From CAVOXO01 sp963700425 (GTDB lineage Bacteria; Actinomycetota; Acidimicrobiia; Acidimicrobiales; Microtrichaceae): DNA of 64,000 nucleotides. Position 1 is the first letter of the stretch, and each line of letters starts with the position of its first letter. The stretch spans positions 1 to 64,000 of the forward strand of contig CAVOXO010000010.1 in assembly GCA_963700425.1 (NCBI GenBank), given 5' to 3'. The translations under genes were made by a program, and so were the position numbers. The notes below the pieces were generated by a model that saw nothing but the letters and a program-made list of their open reading frames with translations, was not told the DNA's origin and ran no database searches. Below, in pieces: positions 16,371 through 25,740 of this stretch.

Positions 16371-17519
16371 TCAGCTCCCAGTCCGGGGGCTGAAGATTGC
16401 TTCACCGATCTGGTCGGCGGCGTCGGCCTGAAGGCTCGGCGTGGCGTGGCTGTACAGGTCGAGCGTGATCGACACGGTCGAATGGCCGAGGCGCTCGGAG
16501 ACGATCTTGGGATGCACGCCGGCCTCCATCGCCACGGTCGCCGATGTGTGGCGAAGGTCGTGCAGCCGGATTCGGGGCACGTCGACGGTACGCACGATCT
16601 TGGCGAACTCCTTGGAGACGGTGTCGGGGTGCAGCGGCTCGCCGGTCAACCCGCAGAACATGCGACCGCTGTCGGTCCACATCTCCCCGAGCTTCAGCCG
16701 CTCGGCCAGTTGCGCGCGACGGTGGACTCGCAGGGCATCCAGCGTCATGACGTCGAGCGGGACCGCCCGGCGCGAACGCCGGGTCTTCGGCTCCGCCACT
16801 TCGGTCCCCTTCCCGGCGGAGATGACCGCCCGCTGCACCACGAGCACGCCTCGCTCGAAGTCGAGGTCGGTCCACTTCAACCCCGCCATCTCTCCCCTGC
16901 GCATGCCGGAGGTGACGAACAGGACCCACATGGCGGCCAGGCGGTCCGACGCGACTCCCTCCAGGAACCGCCGCGCCTCGTCGGCCGTCCACGCGGTGGT
17001 CTCCGCCTGCGCCACGCGCGGCGCATCGATCAGGTCCACCGGGTTGCGCGGCAGGAGCCCCCACCGCACTGCGTCCTTGAACGCGTGCTTCAGCGTCCGG
17101 TGGCACTTCAGCACCGACTGAGCCGACAGCCCACCCTTTCCGTCGACCCGTCCCGACGCGAGCAGCTCGGCCTGCAACGTGCGCAGATGGGCGGCGTTCA
17201 GGTGCGCCAACTTCAGCGTGCCGACCCGGGGGATCACCCAGTACTCGATCATCTCCCGATAGCTCCGCAGCGTGTTGTCCCGAACCGTCGGCTCCATGGC
17301 CTCGAGCCACTGCTCGAGGAAGTCGCCCACCGTCGTCCGCCCAGGGTCGGTCCACATTCCCGTCCGCAGGCGTTCGAGAGCCTCGACCAGCGCGTCCTCG
17401 GCCTCGCGCTTGGTGTCGTGGCCGCCCACCCACTTGTACTTCTTCTTCCCGTCGGCGCCGCGACCCAGGTAGATCACGAAGCTCCAGGTCTTGCCACGCT
17501 TCTGAACATGTCCGCGCAC
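16371..17519 (-). CDS. int: Tyrosine recombinase (element integrase)
   Basis: A complete phage-type integrase of about 382 residues. The N-terminal AP2-like/SAM-like arm- and core-binding part contains KKKYKWVGGHDTKREAEDAL and TVGDFLEQWL. The catalytic domain has the first Arg in TSGMRRGEMAG (about 208), LHDLRHTSAT (His-x-x-Arg, about 320), LGHS (about 345) and the nucleophile Tyr in LDLYSHA (about 356). GTG 17519 is preferred to the ATG 18 codons upstream because AGGAGG lies seven bases before it; in the relic at 1245 the GTG and ribosome site are kept but the ATG is lost. It sits next to tRNA-Thr, its presumed target, and is the only intact integrase here. Confidence 0.92.
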   Translation of the reverse strand: MRGHVQKRGKTWSFVIYLGRGADGKKKYKWVGGHDTKREAEDALVEALERLRTGMWTDPGRTTVGDFLEQWLEAMEPTVRDNTLRSYREMIEYWVIPRVGTLKLAHLNAAHLRTLQAELLASGRVDGKGGLSAQSVLKCHRTLKHAFKDAVRWGLLPRNPVDLIDAPRVAQAETTAWTADEARRFLEGVASDRLAAMWVLFVTSGMRRGEMAGLKWTDLDFERGVLVVQRAVISAGKGTEVAEPKTRRSRRAVPLDVMTLDALRVHRRAQLAERLKLGEMWTDSGRMFCGLTGEPLHPDTVSKEFAKIVRTVDVPRIRLHDLRHTSATVAMEAGVHPKIVSERLGHSTVSITLDLYSHATPSLQADAADQIGEAIFSPRTGS

Positions 17520-17611
17520 TCGGCGCCTCCTCTGCTGCCCCAACTCCGGTGAGGAGCGGGTCCCGGTGTACATGGGACCAGTGACAGCGAAGGCGCCCGG
17601 ATCGGCCGCTC

Positions 17612-17632
17612 GGATTAGCAGGGGATTAGCAA
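17612..17632. repeat. Left-arm paired repeat beside the integrase
   Basis: GGATTAGCAGGGGATTAGCA: two identical GGATTAGCA units 11 bases apart, between the integrase start and the attachment core. The same pair in the same orientation occurs at 47 and 1376 and, degraded, at 3322, 5129 and 10208. Arm-type integrase binding is the likely role. Confidence 0.5.
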
Positions 17633-17676
17633 GCCGGTGATCTGAAGCCTCCGGAGGGCCGGAAACCCCTGCAAAT

Positions 17677-17752
17677 TGGAGCCCGAGAGGAGAATCGAAC
17701 TCCTGACCTGCTCATTACGAGTGAGCTGCTCTGCCGTCTGAGCTACCCGGGC
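17677..17752 (-). tRNA. tRNA-Thr (anticodon CGT)
   Basis: A full cloverleaf with encoded CCA. Acceptor GCCCGGG pairs with CTCGGGC, anticodon stem GCTCA with TGAGC, loop CTCGTAA giving anticodon CGT, and T arm AGGAGTTCGATTCTCCT. This is the intact target of the element family. Its 3' half (17678-17721) is the attachment core repeated four more times to the left. Host genes start immediately to its right. Confidence 0.95.
17678..17721. repeat. Attachment core, copy 5 (within tRNA-Thr)
   Basis: The 44-base core shared with 1441, 3174, 4981 and 10056. It runs from the 3' end of the gene to the anticodon loop, so integration leaves the tRNA functional because each element carries a replacement 3' half. 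Confidence 0.85.
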
Positions 17753-17846
17753 GTGGTGGGTCGAATCTACCAGTCCATCAGGCAGCCCCGACCACCCCGA
17801 GACTGCCACACGGCCGAACAACGTTCATGTGGCGGCGCGGACGGCC

Positions 17847-18929
17847 TCAGCCCGCCAGGCGCGGCAACCGAGCGAACAACGACTGGAGCGCCAACTCCTC
17901 GTTCGGGTTGAACACCAACCGACTCGACAGATCATTCACCCGGGTGGCCGCGTCGACATAGCGGTCCGGCGGAGCTCCGTCGGTGACGGCGTCACGGTAC
18001 ACGGCCACCAGAACCGCCAGCCCCGACTTCAGCTCGTCGAGGCGAACTCGTCGTTGTTCGCGCTTGTGCCGGGCCTCCAGTTCGGTGACTGCGCCCTTGG
18101 GTGAGCCGCTTCGCTCGACGTCCTCGAGTGCCACACCCATCTCGGAAGCCTGGGCGCTCGCCAGCGGCGCCAGCACCTCGTCGACGAGTCCCCGCGCCTC
18201 GTCGACGAGCTCGCAGGCCGTCGCACCGGTCGTATCGAGCCGGCGCGGAACGGACGCCCAGAAGTCCGCTCGCGTCTCCAGACGCTCGTCCCCGACGAGC
18301 AGCGTCGCCCGGTCGACGTCGCCGCCCGAGGACCGGGCGGCGAGCTCCGCAACCTCCGGAGCGGTGCCCTCGACCACCAGTCGATCGACGATCACCTGTA
18401 CCGGCACCGGTGGGAACTCGAAGCACATGCACCGACTGGCAACCGTTGTCAGCTCGCTGGGGACATCGTCGGCGACAACGACGAAGAAGGTCGACGCGGG
18501 TGGCTCCTCGATGGACTTCAACAGCATCGGCGCGGCGCCGGCGGCGAGGTGCATGTCGGTCAACACGATCACCTGACGAGAACCCTCGACCGGGCTCGAC
18601 GCCGCCTGCCTCACCACCTCGCGGGCCTGATCGACGCTGATCGACGCACCGCTCCGTTCGATGACGGTCACTGCGGGGTGACGATCTCCCGTCGCCAGCC
18701 GGCGGTGGCGATCGGCCTGGTCGCGATCATCGGTCTGACCGGCGAGGATCTCGGCCGCCAGAGCTGCGGCGGCGCGGCGGGTTCCGTGTCCGGCCGGTCC
18801 GATGAGCATGGTGGCATGAGTGGGATTCGCTGCAGCTCTCCTCAGCCGGTCGACGACATCGGGGGACGCGACAACGCCCGCCCACGGGTCGACGGCGACC
18901 TCCTCCGCTCCGGCGCCCTGTTGACTCAT
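17847..18929 (-). CDS. holB: DNA polymerase III delta' subunit
   Basis: 360 residues from ATG 18929. It has the clamp-loader AAA+ fold: LIGPAGHGTRRAAAALA (a P-loop lacking the usual lysine, as is common in delta' subunits), VIVLTDMHLAAGAAPMLLKS, IEEPPASTFFVVVADD and ASRCMCFEFPP. Delta' forms the rigid stator of the clamp loader that places the beta clamp on DNA. Its start overlaps the tmk stop by ATGA; tmk-holB is a common actinobacterial pair. Upstream in-frame codons are the shadow of tmk and were excluded. Confidence 0.9.
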   Translation of the reverse strand: MSQQGAGAEEVAVDPWAGVVASPDVVDRLRRAAANPTHATMLIGPAGHGTRRAAAALAAEILAGQTDDRDQADRHRRLATGDRHPAVTVIERSGASISVDQAREVVRQAASSPVEGSRQVIVLTDMHLAAGAAPMLLKSIEEPPASTFFVVVADDVPSELTTVASRCMCFEFPPVPVQVIVDRLVVEGTAPEVAELAARSSGGDVDRATLLVGDERLETRADFWASVPRRLDTTGATACELVDEARGLVDEVLAPLASAQASEMGVALEDVERSGSPKGAVTELEARHKREQRRVRLDELKSGLAVLVAVYRDAVTDGAPPDRYVDAATRVNDLSSRLVFNPNEELALQSLFARLPRLAG

Positions 18930-19525
18930 GGTCCCCACCTCGCCTCCACGACGTCGCGCACCCGACCCCATACGACATCGGGCGTCCCCGACCCGTCGAT
19001 CACCGACCACCGACCGGGATCAGCGGCCGCCTGCGCGGCGAAGCCGCCCCGCACCCGCCGATGGAACTCGGCGTCGGCCTGTTCGAACCGGTCGAGGCTC
19101 CGGTCGAGCCGGGTAGCGGCCAACTCCTCGGGCACGTCGATGAGAACCACCGCGTCGGGCCACAGATCTTCGGTCGCCCACCCCGAGACCCCAGCCACCT
19201 CCGCGGGGTCGAGACCACGGCCAAATCCCTGGTAGGCGATCGACGAGTAGGTGTAGCGATCACACACCACATCTCGTCCGCTCTCGAGAGCCGGGCGCAC
19301 GACGTGGTCCACGTGTTGGGCCCGCGCCGCCGCCATCATCAGGGCTTCGGCTCGCGCACCGATGGTGGCTTGCGGATCCAACAACAGCTCGCGGAGCCGC
19401 TCGCCGAGCGGCGTGCCGCCAGGTTCCCGGGTCAGCACCGCTCCGAGGTGCTCGGCGAGGCGTCGCGCCTGGGTGGACTTCCCCGCTCCCTCGCCTCCCT
19501 CGAGCACGATGAACCGTCCGGTCAT
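18926..19525 (-). CDS. tmk: dTMP kinase
   Basis: 199 residues. P-loop LEGGEGAGKSTQARRLA (about residues 8-24), LTREPGGTPLGERLRELLL, the DRY-type motif CDRYTYSSIAYQGFGRGL and the lid region RLDRSLDRFEQAD. It phosphorylates dTMP to dTDP for DNA synthesis. Four-base overlaps with the MFS gene upstream and holB downstream make it the middle gene of an operon. Confidence 0.95.
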   Translation of the reverse strand: MTGRFIVLEGGEGAGKSTQARRLAEHLGAVLTREPGGTPLGERLRELLLDPQATIGARAEALMMAAARAQHVDHVVRPALESGRDVVCDRYTYSSIAYQGFGRGLDPAEVAGVSGWATEDLWPDAVVLIDVPEELAATRLDRSLDRFEQADAEFHRRVRGGFAAQAAADPGRWSVIDGSGTPDVVWGRVRDVVEARWGP

Positions 19526-21108
19526 TTCTCTACCTCTGCTCCCACCGGCCGATCCGACGTGTCATCGGGATCCAGGGACAGCGGAACCGCAGGGTCGAGC
19601 GGCGTCACCGCGGACGCACCCGCCAGCGACGCCTCGGTCCACGCGTCCCGACTCCATATCCGCCGCAGGCGCAGCCCGATCGTCTTCGCCGAGTAGAGGC
19701 CGGCACCGATGATGAGCGCGCCGCCGATCCACAGGGTGACCCGAACGCCGGGGATCATGTAGTCGACGTTGAACCAGGCGACGATGGGCACGTTGCGCGG
19801 GCCGCGCTCGTCGATGAGCTGGTGCATCCCCTTGTCCAGCAGCGCCGAGAGCGCAGGCCCCAGCACCATCGAACCCAGGACGCACAGACGAACGATCGTC
19901 AGGAAGGTGGCGAACGTCCGCCCGCGCATCTCGTCCGCGGTGTTCTCCTGGAGCAGCGTGAAACCGAGGATGTACACCGCTCCGGCGAAGAGGCCCAGGG
20001 TGAAGATCCCGAGGGCGGAGAACCAGAACGTCGACATCGACACCCCGAAGATGAAGGCCGCCCCACCGACCAGTTCGGCGAAGACGAACATCTCGGTCTT
20101 GGGTACCCGGTTCTGGAAGGCCGTCAGCACCGCGACCCCGATCGCCACGCCGACCCCGAGCGCGGTGATGTAGAGCGAGAACGCGTTGGTGTCGCCGATC
20201 ACCAACTTGGCGAAGATCGGCCCCAGGGGAACGAGGATGGCACCGCCCAACAACGCCGCGGCGAGGCTCACGTTCACGGCGCGCACGACCCGGTTGGCGA
20301 AGACGAACTGCAGCCCTTCGCGCATGTCGGCGATGGCCTTCCCGATCCCGGACGCTCCCGTCACCGTGCCGTCGGCGCCGACGTGGTCGACGCGACGCTT
20401 CGGAACTGCCGGTGTGGGAATGAAACGCCACACGATGAACGCCGTGGCGAGGAAGGTCAGCGCGTTGAAGTAGAACGCGAGCGCCTGGGTCTCACCGATC
20501 GCCTGGTCGAACTGGAACGGTCCGAGCCATTCGACTCCCGCCAGAGCGTCGTTTCCCTCCTTGAGGAAGAACTGGATCACGCCGGCGAAAGGCATCGTGC
20601 CGTAGGCGGCGAGCACTCCGAGCGAGTTGGCGGTCGTCAGCCGGCGACGGGGGACCAACAAGGGCACGAGGGACTCCTTGGCGGGAGACCAGATGAGAGT
20701 GAACATCTCCAACAGCAGCGACGCCAGCACCAGCCCCCACAGCGTGTTCACGAAGGGAAGCGCCACGAACACGGCCGCCCGGGCGATGTCCGAGATGCGC
20801 ATCAGGAGCTTGCGGTCGTACCGGTCGACCAGCACGCCCATGAACGGGCCCAGGAAGAAGCTCGGAGCGACCCGGGCCGTGATGACCAGGGCGATCGCCG
20901 CTTCGGGTGCTCCCGAGATCGACGCGGCGAGCGCAGTGATGGCGAAGAGGCCGATCCAATCGCCCATCGCAGAGATGACCTGGGCGATCCACAACGAGAA
21001 GTACTCGTTCGAGCAGAAGATCCGGGCCCGCCAGCCTTGAGGCACCTCAGCCGTGGTGGGCTCAGAGACCTCGTCGGATGACGCGCTCCGTCCAGAGGGG
21101 TCGACCAC
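19522..21108 (-). CDS. MFS transporter
   Basis: 528 residues with about twelve membrane segments, beginning after a short polar N-terminus (FSLWIAQVISAMGDWIGLFA). The MFS loop 2-3 motif GVLVDRYDRKLLMRISDIAR is clear, and a repeat-like VFANRVVRAVNVSLAAALLG starts the second half. It resembles MFS_3/EntS-type exporters. Substrate unknown. It leads the operon with tmk and holB by a four-base overlap, an arrangement that suggests co-expression rather than shared function. Confidence 0.85.
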   Translation of the reverse strand: MVDPSGRSASSDEVSEPTTAEVPQGWRARIFCSNEYFSLWIAQVISAMGDWIGLFAITALAASISGAPEAAIALVITARVAPSFFLGPFMGVLVDRYDRKLLMRISDIARAAVFVALPFVNTLWGLVLASLLLEMFTLIWSPAKESLVPLLVPRRRLTTANSLGVLAAYGTMPFAGVIQFFLKEGNDALAGVEWLGPFQFDQAIGETQALAFYFNALTFLATAFIVWRFIPTPAVPKRRVDHVGADGTVTGASGIGKAIADMREGLQFVFANRVVRAVNVSLAAALLGGAILVPLGPIFAKLVIGDTNAFSLYITALGVGVAIGVAVLTAFQNRVPKTEMFVFAELVGGAAFIFGVSMSTFWFSALGIFTLGLFAGAVYILGFTLLQENTADEMRGRTFATFLTIVRLCVLGSMVLGPALSALLDKGMHQLIDERGPRNVPIVAWFNVDYMIPGVRVTLWIGGALIIGAGLYSAKTIGLRLRRIWSRDAWTEASLAGASAVTPLDPAVPLSLDPDDTSDRPVGAEVEK

Positions 21109-21187
21109 GAACGCTCATCCTAGGTGGGCGCGATTCTCGCCCTGCCGACCGTCAGCGAGTGACCGCGCGCCGATCAGACCGGTCTGA

Positions 21188-23962
21188 TCACGAGTTCTCG
21201 GCCGCCGCCTTCTTCTTCGCCGCCGCCTTCTTCTTCGCCGGGGCCTTCTTCTTCGCCGCCGCCTTCTTCTTCGCCGGGGCCTTCTTCTTCGCCGCCGCCT
21301 TCTTCTTCGCCGGGGCCTTCTTCTTGGTGGCGGGACCCCTGGCCCGACGATCGGCGAGGAGTTCGAGCGACCGTTCGAAGGTCAACTCCTCGACCAGATC
21401 GCCCTTGCGGAGCGACGCATTCGTCTCACCGTCGGTCACGTACGGGACCGAAGCGGCCCTCCTTCACCACGATCGGACGCTCGGAGTCGGGATCCACTCC
21501 CATCTCGCGCAGCGGACCCGCCGCGCTCTGGCCCCGTCGGCGCTTGGGCTCGGCAAAGATCTTCAGACACTCGTCGAGCGTGATGGTGAAGAGCTGATCC
21601 TCGGTCTCGATCGAACGCGAATCGGTCCCCTTCTTGATGTAGGGACCGAAGCGACCGTTCTGAGCGGTGATCTCCACCCCTTCCTCGGGGTGGACGCCGA
21701 CCACCCGAGGAAGGCTCAGGAGCATCACGGCATCGTCGAGGGTCACGTTGGCGATGTCCATCGTGGCGAACAGCGAGGCCATCTTCGGCTTCTCGCCGGT
21801 CTCGTCGTTGTGCTCGCCCAGTTGCACATAGGGGCCGAAGCGTCCGTTCTTGACGAAGATCGGGAGCCCGGACTCGGGATGATCGCCGAGCTTCCGTTCC
21901 TTGGGAATGGCGAGCAGCGCCACACATCGATCGACGTCGAGTTCGTCGGGCGCAGCGTCGTCGGGGATGTTCGCCGTCTCCTCACCACGTTGGATGTAGG
22001 CGCCGTATCGGCCCACCCGCGCCACGATGGGTACACCGTCGCCGTCGGCCCCCAGGAGGATCGAGTTCACGTCCCGGGCATCGATGTCGCCGATGTCGGA
22101 CACGAGCGCCTTCAGACCCGGCGCCCCCCCGGCGACGGGGGAGGCCTGCGCACCTGTCTCGCCATCGGTGTCGCCCGCAGCCGGCCGTCCGGCAGCGCCG
22201 AAGTAGAACCGGGAGAGCCACGGCTCGGCCTCGGCGTCGCCCCGGGCGATCTGGTCGAGATCGTCCTCCATGCGGGCGGTCAGGGCGTAGTCGACCAGGT
22301 CGGAGAAATGCCGCTCCAACAACGTCACGACGGCGAAGGCCGTGAACGACGGCACGAGCGCGGAGCCCTTCTTCCGGACATACCCGCGGTCCTGGATGGT
22401 CGAGATGGTCGCCGCATACGTCGAGGGTCGCCCGACACCGAGTTCCTCGAGGCGCTTCACGAGCGATGCCTCGGTGAATCGCGCCGGCGGTTGGGTCTCG
22501 TGGCCACGCGCCTCGAGGTCCTGGCCGGCCGCGGCATCTCCCTCGGACATGTCGGGCAGGATGCGCTCCTGGTCCTCCAACTCCGCTTCGGGATCGTCCG
22601 CACCCTCGACATACGCCCGGAGGAACCCCGGGAACAGAATGGTCTTGCCGCTCGCCGCAAAGAGAGCGGGTCGCCCCTCGGCCTCGTCCACCCCGATGCG
22701 AACCGCCACCGACTCACCGCGGGCGTCGTTCATCTGGGACGCCACGGTGCGCTGCCAGATCAACTCGTAGAGCCGGAACTCCTGAGTGCCCAACTGCGAC
22801 TTCACCTGATCGGGATCCCTGAACGTGTCCCCCGCCGGTCGGATCGCCTCGTGCGCCTCCTGGGCGTTCTTGACCTTCTTCGAATACGAACGCGGCGAGT
22901 CCGGCAGATAGGCGGCACCGTACTTCTCGGAGATCTGCGACCGGGCCGCCTCGACCGCAGCGGCCGAGAGGGTCGTCGAATCGGTGCGCATGTAGGTGAT
23001 GAAGCCGTTCTCGTACAACCGTTGCGCCAATGACATGGTCTGCGACGAGCTGAACCGGAGCTTCCGACCCGCCTCCTGTTGGAGGGTCGAGGTCATGAAC
23101 GGTGGATAGGGACGCCGCGTGTACGGCTTGCGCTCGACCGAGCGGATGCGGGCCGGTCGGCTCTCAGAGCGTCGCGCAGGGCCACCGCCTCGGACTCGGC
23201 CAGCAGGACGACGCCCTCCTTGGCCAACCGTCCGCTCTCGTCGAAGTCGCGACCGGTGGCGACCCGCTTTCCGTCGAGCTCGAGCAGCGTCGCCGCGAAC
23301 GGCGTGGGGTCAGCCCCGGCGCCGGTGAGACGGAACGTCGCCGCGAGATCCCAGTACGAGGCGCTGACGAACCGCATCCGCTCGCGCTCGCGCTCGACGA
23401 CGATCCTGGTCGCCACCGATTGGACCCGTCCCGCCGACAGACCCCGCATGATCTTCTTCCAGAGAACCGGGCTGACCTCGTATCCGTAGAGGCGGTCGAA
23501 GATCCGTCGGGCCTCCTGGGCGCTCACCAGCCCGCGGTCGAGGTCGCGTGGGTTCTCGATGGCGTGCCGGATGGCGTCACGGGTGATCTCGTGGAACACC
23601 ATCCGTTTGACCGGCACCTTGGGCTTGAGCACCTCGAGGAGGTGCCAGGCGATGGCTTCGCCCTCTCGATCCTCATCGGTCGCGAGATACAGCTCGTCCG
23701 CCTCCGCCAGGAGCCCCTTGAGCCGGCGAACCTGATCCTTCTTCTGGGGCGACACCACATAGAGCGGCTGGAAGTGGTTCTCGGTGTCCACCCCGAGACT
23801 CGCCCACTTCTGGCCTTTGTACTTCGCAGGGATCTCCGCGGCCTTCGAGGGAAGGTCACGGATGTGACCCACCGACGACTCGACGGTGTAGTCGTCGCCG
23901 AGGAACCGCGCGATCGTGCGCGCCTTCGCCGGCGATTCCACGATGACCAGAGGGTTGCCCAC
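21188..23962 (-). CDS. topA: DNA topoisomerase I, with two frame breaks
   Basis: A type IA topoisomerase of about 920 residues. The Toprim domain starts at GTG 23962 (NPLVIVESPAKARTIARFLG; later LYLATDEDREGEAIAWHLLE with the D-x-D-x-E metal site). The catalytic tyrosine is in NGFITYMRTDST. Several C-terminal repeats (NGRFGPYVQLGE, NGRFGPYIKKGT) follow. The coding frame changes near 23140 and again near 21440, where removing one G gives RFGPYVTDGETNASLRKGD. The tail is a lysine-alanine repeat (KKKAPAKKKAAA) like that of mycobacterial TopA, which helps processivity. topA is essential, so both breaks are most likely sequence errors. Confidence 0.9.
21204..21325. repeat. Tandem 30-base repeat encoding the TopA basic tail
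   Basis: About four units alternating GCCGCCTTCTTCTTCGCC and GGGGCCTTCTTCTTCGCC on the plus strand, encoding KKKAA and KKKAP on the minus strand. Length variation between strains would be expected because such repeats slip. Confidence 0.8.
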
Positions 23963-24060
23963 GGGCGCTACTAAAGGGCCAACCACTCGGCAATGTCAAA
24001 CACCCACCGGCCACTACGGTTGGCCCCCCGCCGCCGGATCCGGGTTCACAGGGGGATGTC

Positions 24061-25275
24061 ATGGACTTCAGCCACTCATCGATCGCCGCCGATCTCATCG
24101 AACGTCTACAGAACTTCATGGACGAAAAGGTGCTTCCCGCCGAGCCCGTCTACGAGGAGCAGATGAACGCCCTGGGGGACCCGCACGGCCACCCCCAGAT
24201 CGTCGAGGACCTCAAGGCGGAAGCGCACGCCAGGGGGCTGTGGAACCTGTTCCTCCCCCATCGGACCCGCTGGACCGATGGTCTGTCGAACCTCGACTAC
24301 GCCCCTCTCGCCGAGATCACCGGATGGTCGATGCACCTCGCACCCGAGGCCCTCAACTGCTCGGCGCCCGACACGGGGAACATGGAGGTCCTCACCATGT
24401 TCGGCACCGACGAGCAGAAGGAGCGGTGGCTCCAGCCGTTGTTGGAGGGAACGATCCGATCGGCCTTCGCCATGACCGAACCCGACGTGGCGTCCTCCGA
24501 CGCCACCAACATCGAGTTGCGCATCGAGCGGGACGGCGACCATTTCGTCCTCAACGGACGCAAATGGTGGACATCGGGTGCAGCCTCCGACCGCTGTCGC
24601 ATTCTCATCGTCATGGGCAAGACCGACCCCGACGCCCATCGCCTGCAACAGCAGTCCATGATCCTCGTCCCCGTCGACACGCCGGGGCTCGTCAAGATCC
24701 GCGACCTTCCGGTGTTCGGGTACCAGGACCGCGAAGGGCACTGCGAGTTCCTCTTCGACGATGTCCGGGTTCCGGCGTCGAACATCATCGGCGAAGAGGG
24801 CATGGGCTTCGCCATCGCCCAGGCCCGGCTCGGCCCCGGCCGTATCCATCACTGCATGCGTTCCATCGGCGTGGCGGAGCGTGCCCTGGACGCCATGTGC
24901 CGCAGGGTCAATCAGCGAGTGGCGTTCGGCGGGCCGCTCGCCGACCAGGGCGTGATCCGCGAGTGGATCGCCGATTCGCGGATCGAGATCGAACAGGCCC
25001 GACTCCTCACGCTGAAGGCCGCCTGGTTGATGGACACGGTCGGCAACAAGGGAGCAGCGATCGAGATCTCGGCCATCAAGGTGGCGGTCCCCAACATGGC
25101 GCTACGGGTGGTCGACCGCGCCATCCAGGCACACGGCGGGGGCGGCGTCTCCGACGACTTCCCGCTGGCTCGCATGTACGCCGGTCTCCGGACCCTGCGC
25201 TTCGCCGACGGCCCCGACGAGGTGCATCGCCGCCAGGTGGCCCGCACCGAACTCCGGCGCCACGTCGACGCCTGA
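24061..25275 (+). CDS. Acyl-CoA dehydrogenase (ACAD10/11-like)
   Basis: 404 residues with the full acyl-CoA dehydrogenase layout. N-terminal helices are followed by SAFAMTEPDVASSDATNIEL (FAD/substrate loop) and the beta domain FVLNGRKWWTSGAA. A C-terminal helical bundle with GRIHHCMRSIGVAERALDAM and QAHGGGGVSDDFPLARMYAG follows. It oxidises an acyl-CoA to the enoyl form with FAD. The sequence around residues 95-115 (APEALNCSAPDTGNMEVL) points to the ACAD11/FadE36-like branch that favours long or modified chains. It is a stand-alone gene with GGGGGA upstream, divergent from topA. Confidence 0.9.
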   Translation: MDFSHSSIAADLIERLQNFMDEKVLPAEPVYEEQMNALGDPHGHPQIVEDLKAEAHARGLWNLFLPHRTRWTDGLSNLDYAPLAEITGWSMHLAPEALNCSAPDTGNMEVLTMFGTDEQKERWLQPLLEGTIRSAFAMTEPDVASSDATNIELRIERDGDHFVLNGRKWWTSGAASDRCRILIVMGKTDPDAHRLQQQSMILVPVDTPGLVKIRDLPVFGYQDREGHCEFLFDDVRVPASNIIGEEGMGFAIAQARLGPGRIHHCMRSIGVAERALDAMCRRVNQRVAFGGPLADQGVIREWIADSRIEIEQARLLTLKAAWLMDTVGNKGAAIEISAIKVAVPNMALRVVDRAIQAHGGGGVSDDFPLARMYAGLRTLRFADGPDEVHRRQVARTELRRHVDA

Positions 25276-25278
25276 ATG

Positions 25279-25740
25279 TCAGGTGTCGACGGCTCCTGAT
25301 TCGGAGCCCGGAGGATCGTTCCGGCGGACCAGGACGATCCTCACCTCGGTGCCCACCTCGGTTCGGGTGAAATGGGCCTCGTCCGCCAAGGTCCCGATGA
25401 GCCCCAGCCCGAATCCCGAGACCCGGTCCGGATCGGGGTCGGGCACCGACAGAGGTCCGCTGGGAGCATCGAAGCCTCCTCCGTGGTCGGAGACGGTCAG
25501 CTCGAAACGGTCGGCGTCGGAGGCGCACCGCACCCCGAGAGGCTGGGGCACCTTCAACGACCCGTGGGCGGACACCGCGTTCGTGACGATCTCGGAGACC
25601 AGCAGTCGAAGGTCGTCGATGCGCCGATCATCGATCCACCGGACGCGGCGGGCGAACCGGGTGACCGCGTCACGCACCTCGGCCACCGAACGCGCGTCGG
25701 CGGACACGCTCATCTCGACCTCCAGCGGCCTCCCCGTCAC
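25279..25740 (-). CDS. RsbW-like anti-sigma factor / serine kinase
   Basis: 153 residues of the small HATPase_c family: LRLLVSEIVTNAVSAHG (N box with the Asn), TVSDHGGGFDAP (G1 box) and GFGLGLIGTLADEAHF (G2 box). Such proteins bind a sigma factor or phosphorylate a STAS antagonist. Its GTG start overlaps the stop of the STAS gene upstream, so antagonist and kinase form a partner-switching pair. No sigma factor gene is adjacent; the RpoD-like gene at 32731 is not the usual target. Confidence 0.85.
   Translation of the reverse strand: MTGRPLEVEMSVSADARSVAEVRDAVTRFARRVRWIDDRRIDDLRLLVSEIVTNAVSAHGSLKVPQPLGVRCASDADRFELTVSDHGGGFDAPSGPLSVPDPDPDRVSGFGLGLIGTLADEAHFTRTEVGTEVRIVLVRRNDPPGSESGAVDT

Noticed and set aside
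19822..21081. Long plus-strand open frame opposite the MFS gene
   Set aside because: Composition is charged and repetitive, with no motifs, and it is exactly antisense to a convincing transporter. Similar antisense frames opposite topA, nadE, glnA and the ArsA genes were rejected for the same reason.
21204..21325. CRISPR-like repeat array
   Set aside because: The repeat is an in-frame Lys-Ala coding repeat of topA without spacers. No CRISPR array or cas gene was seen anywhere in the window.
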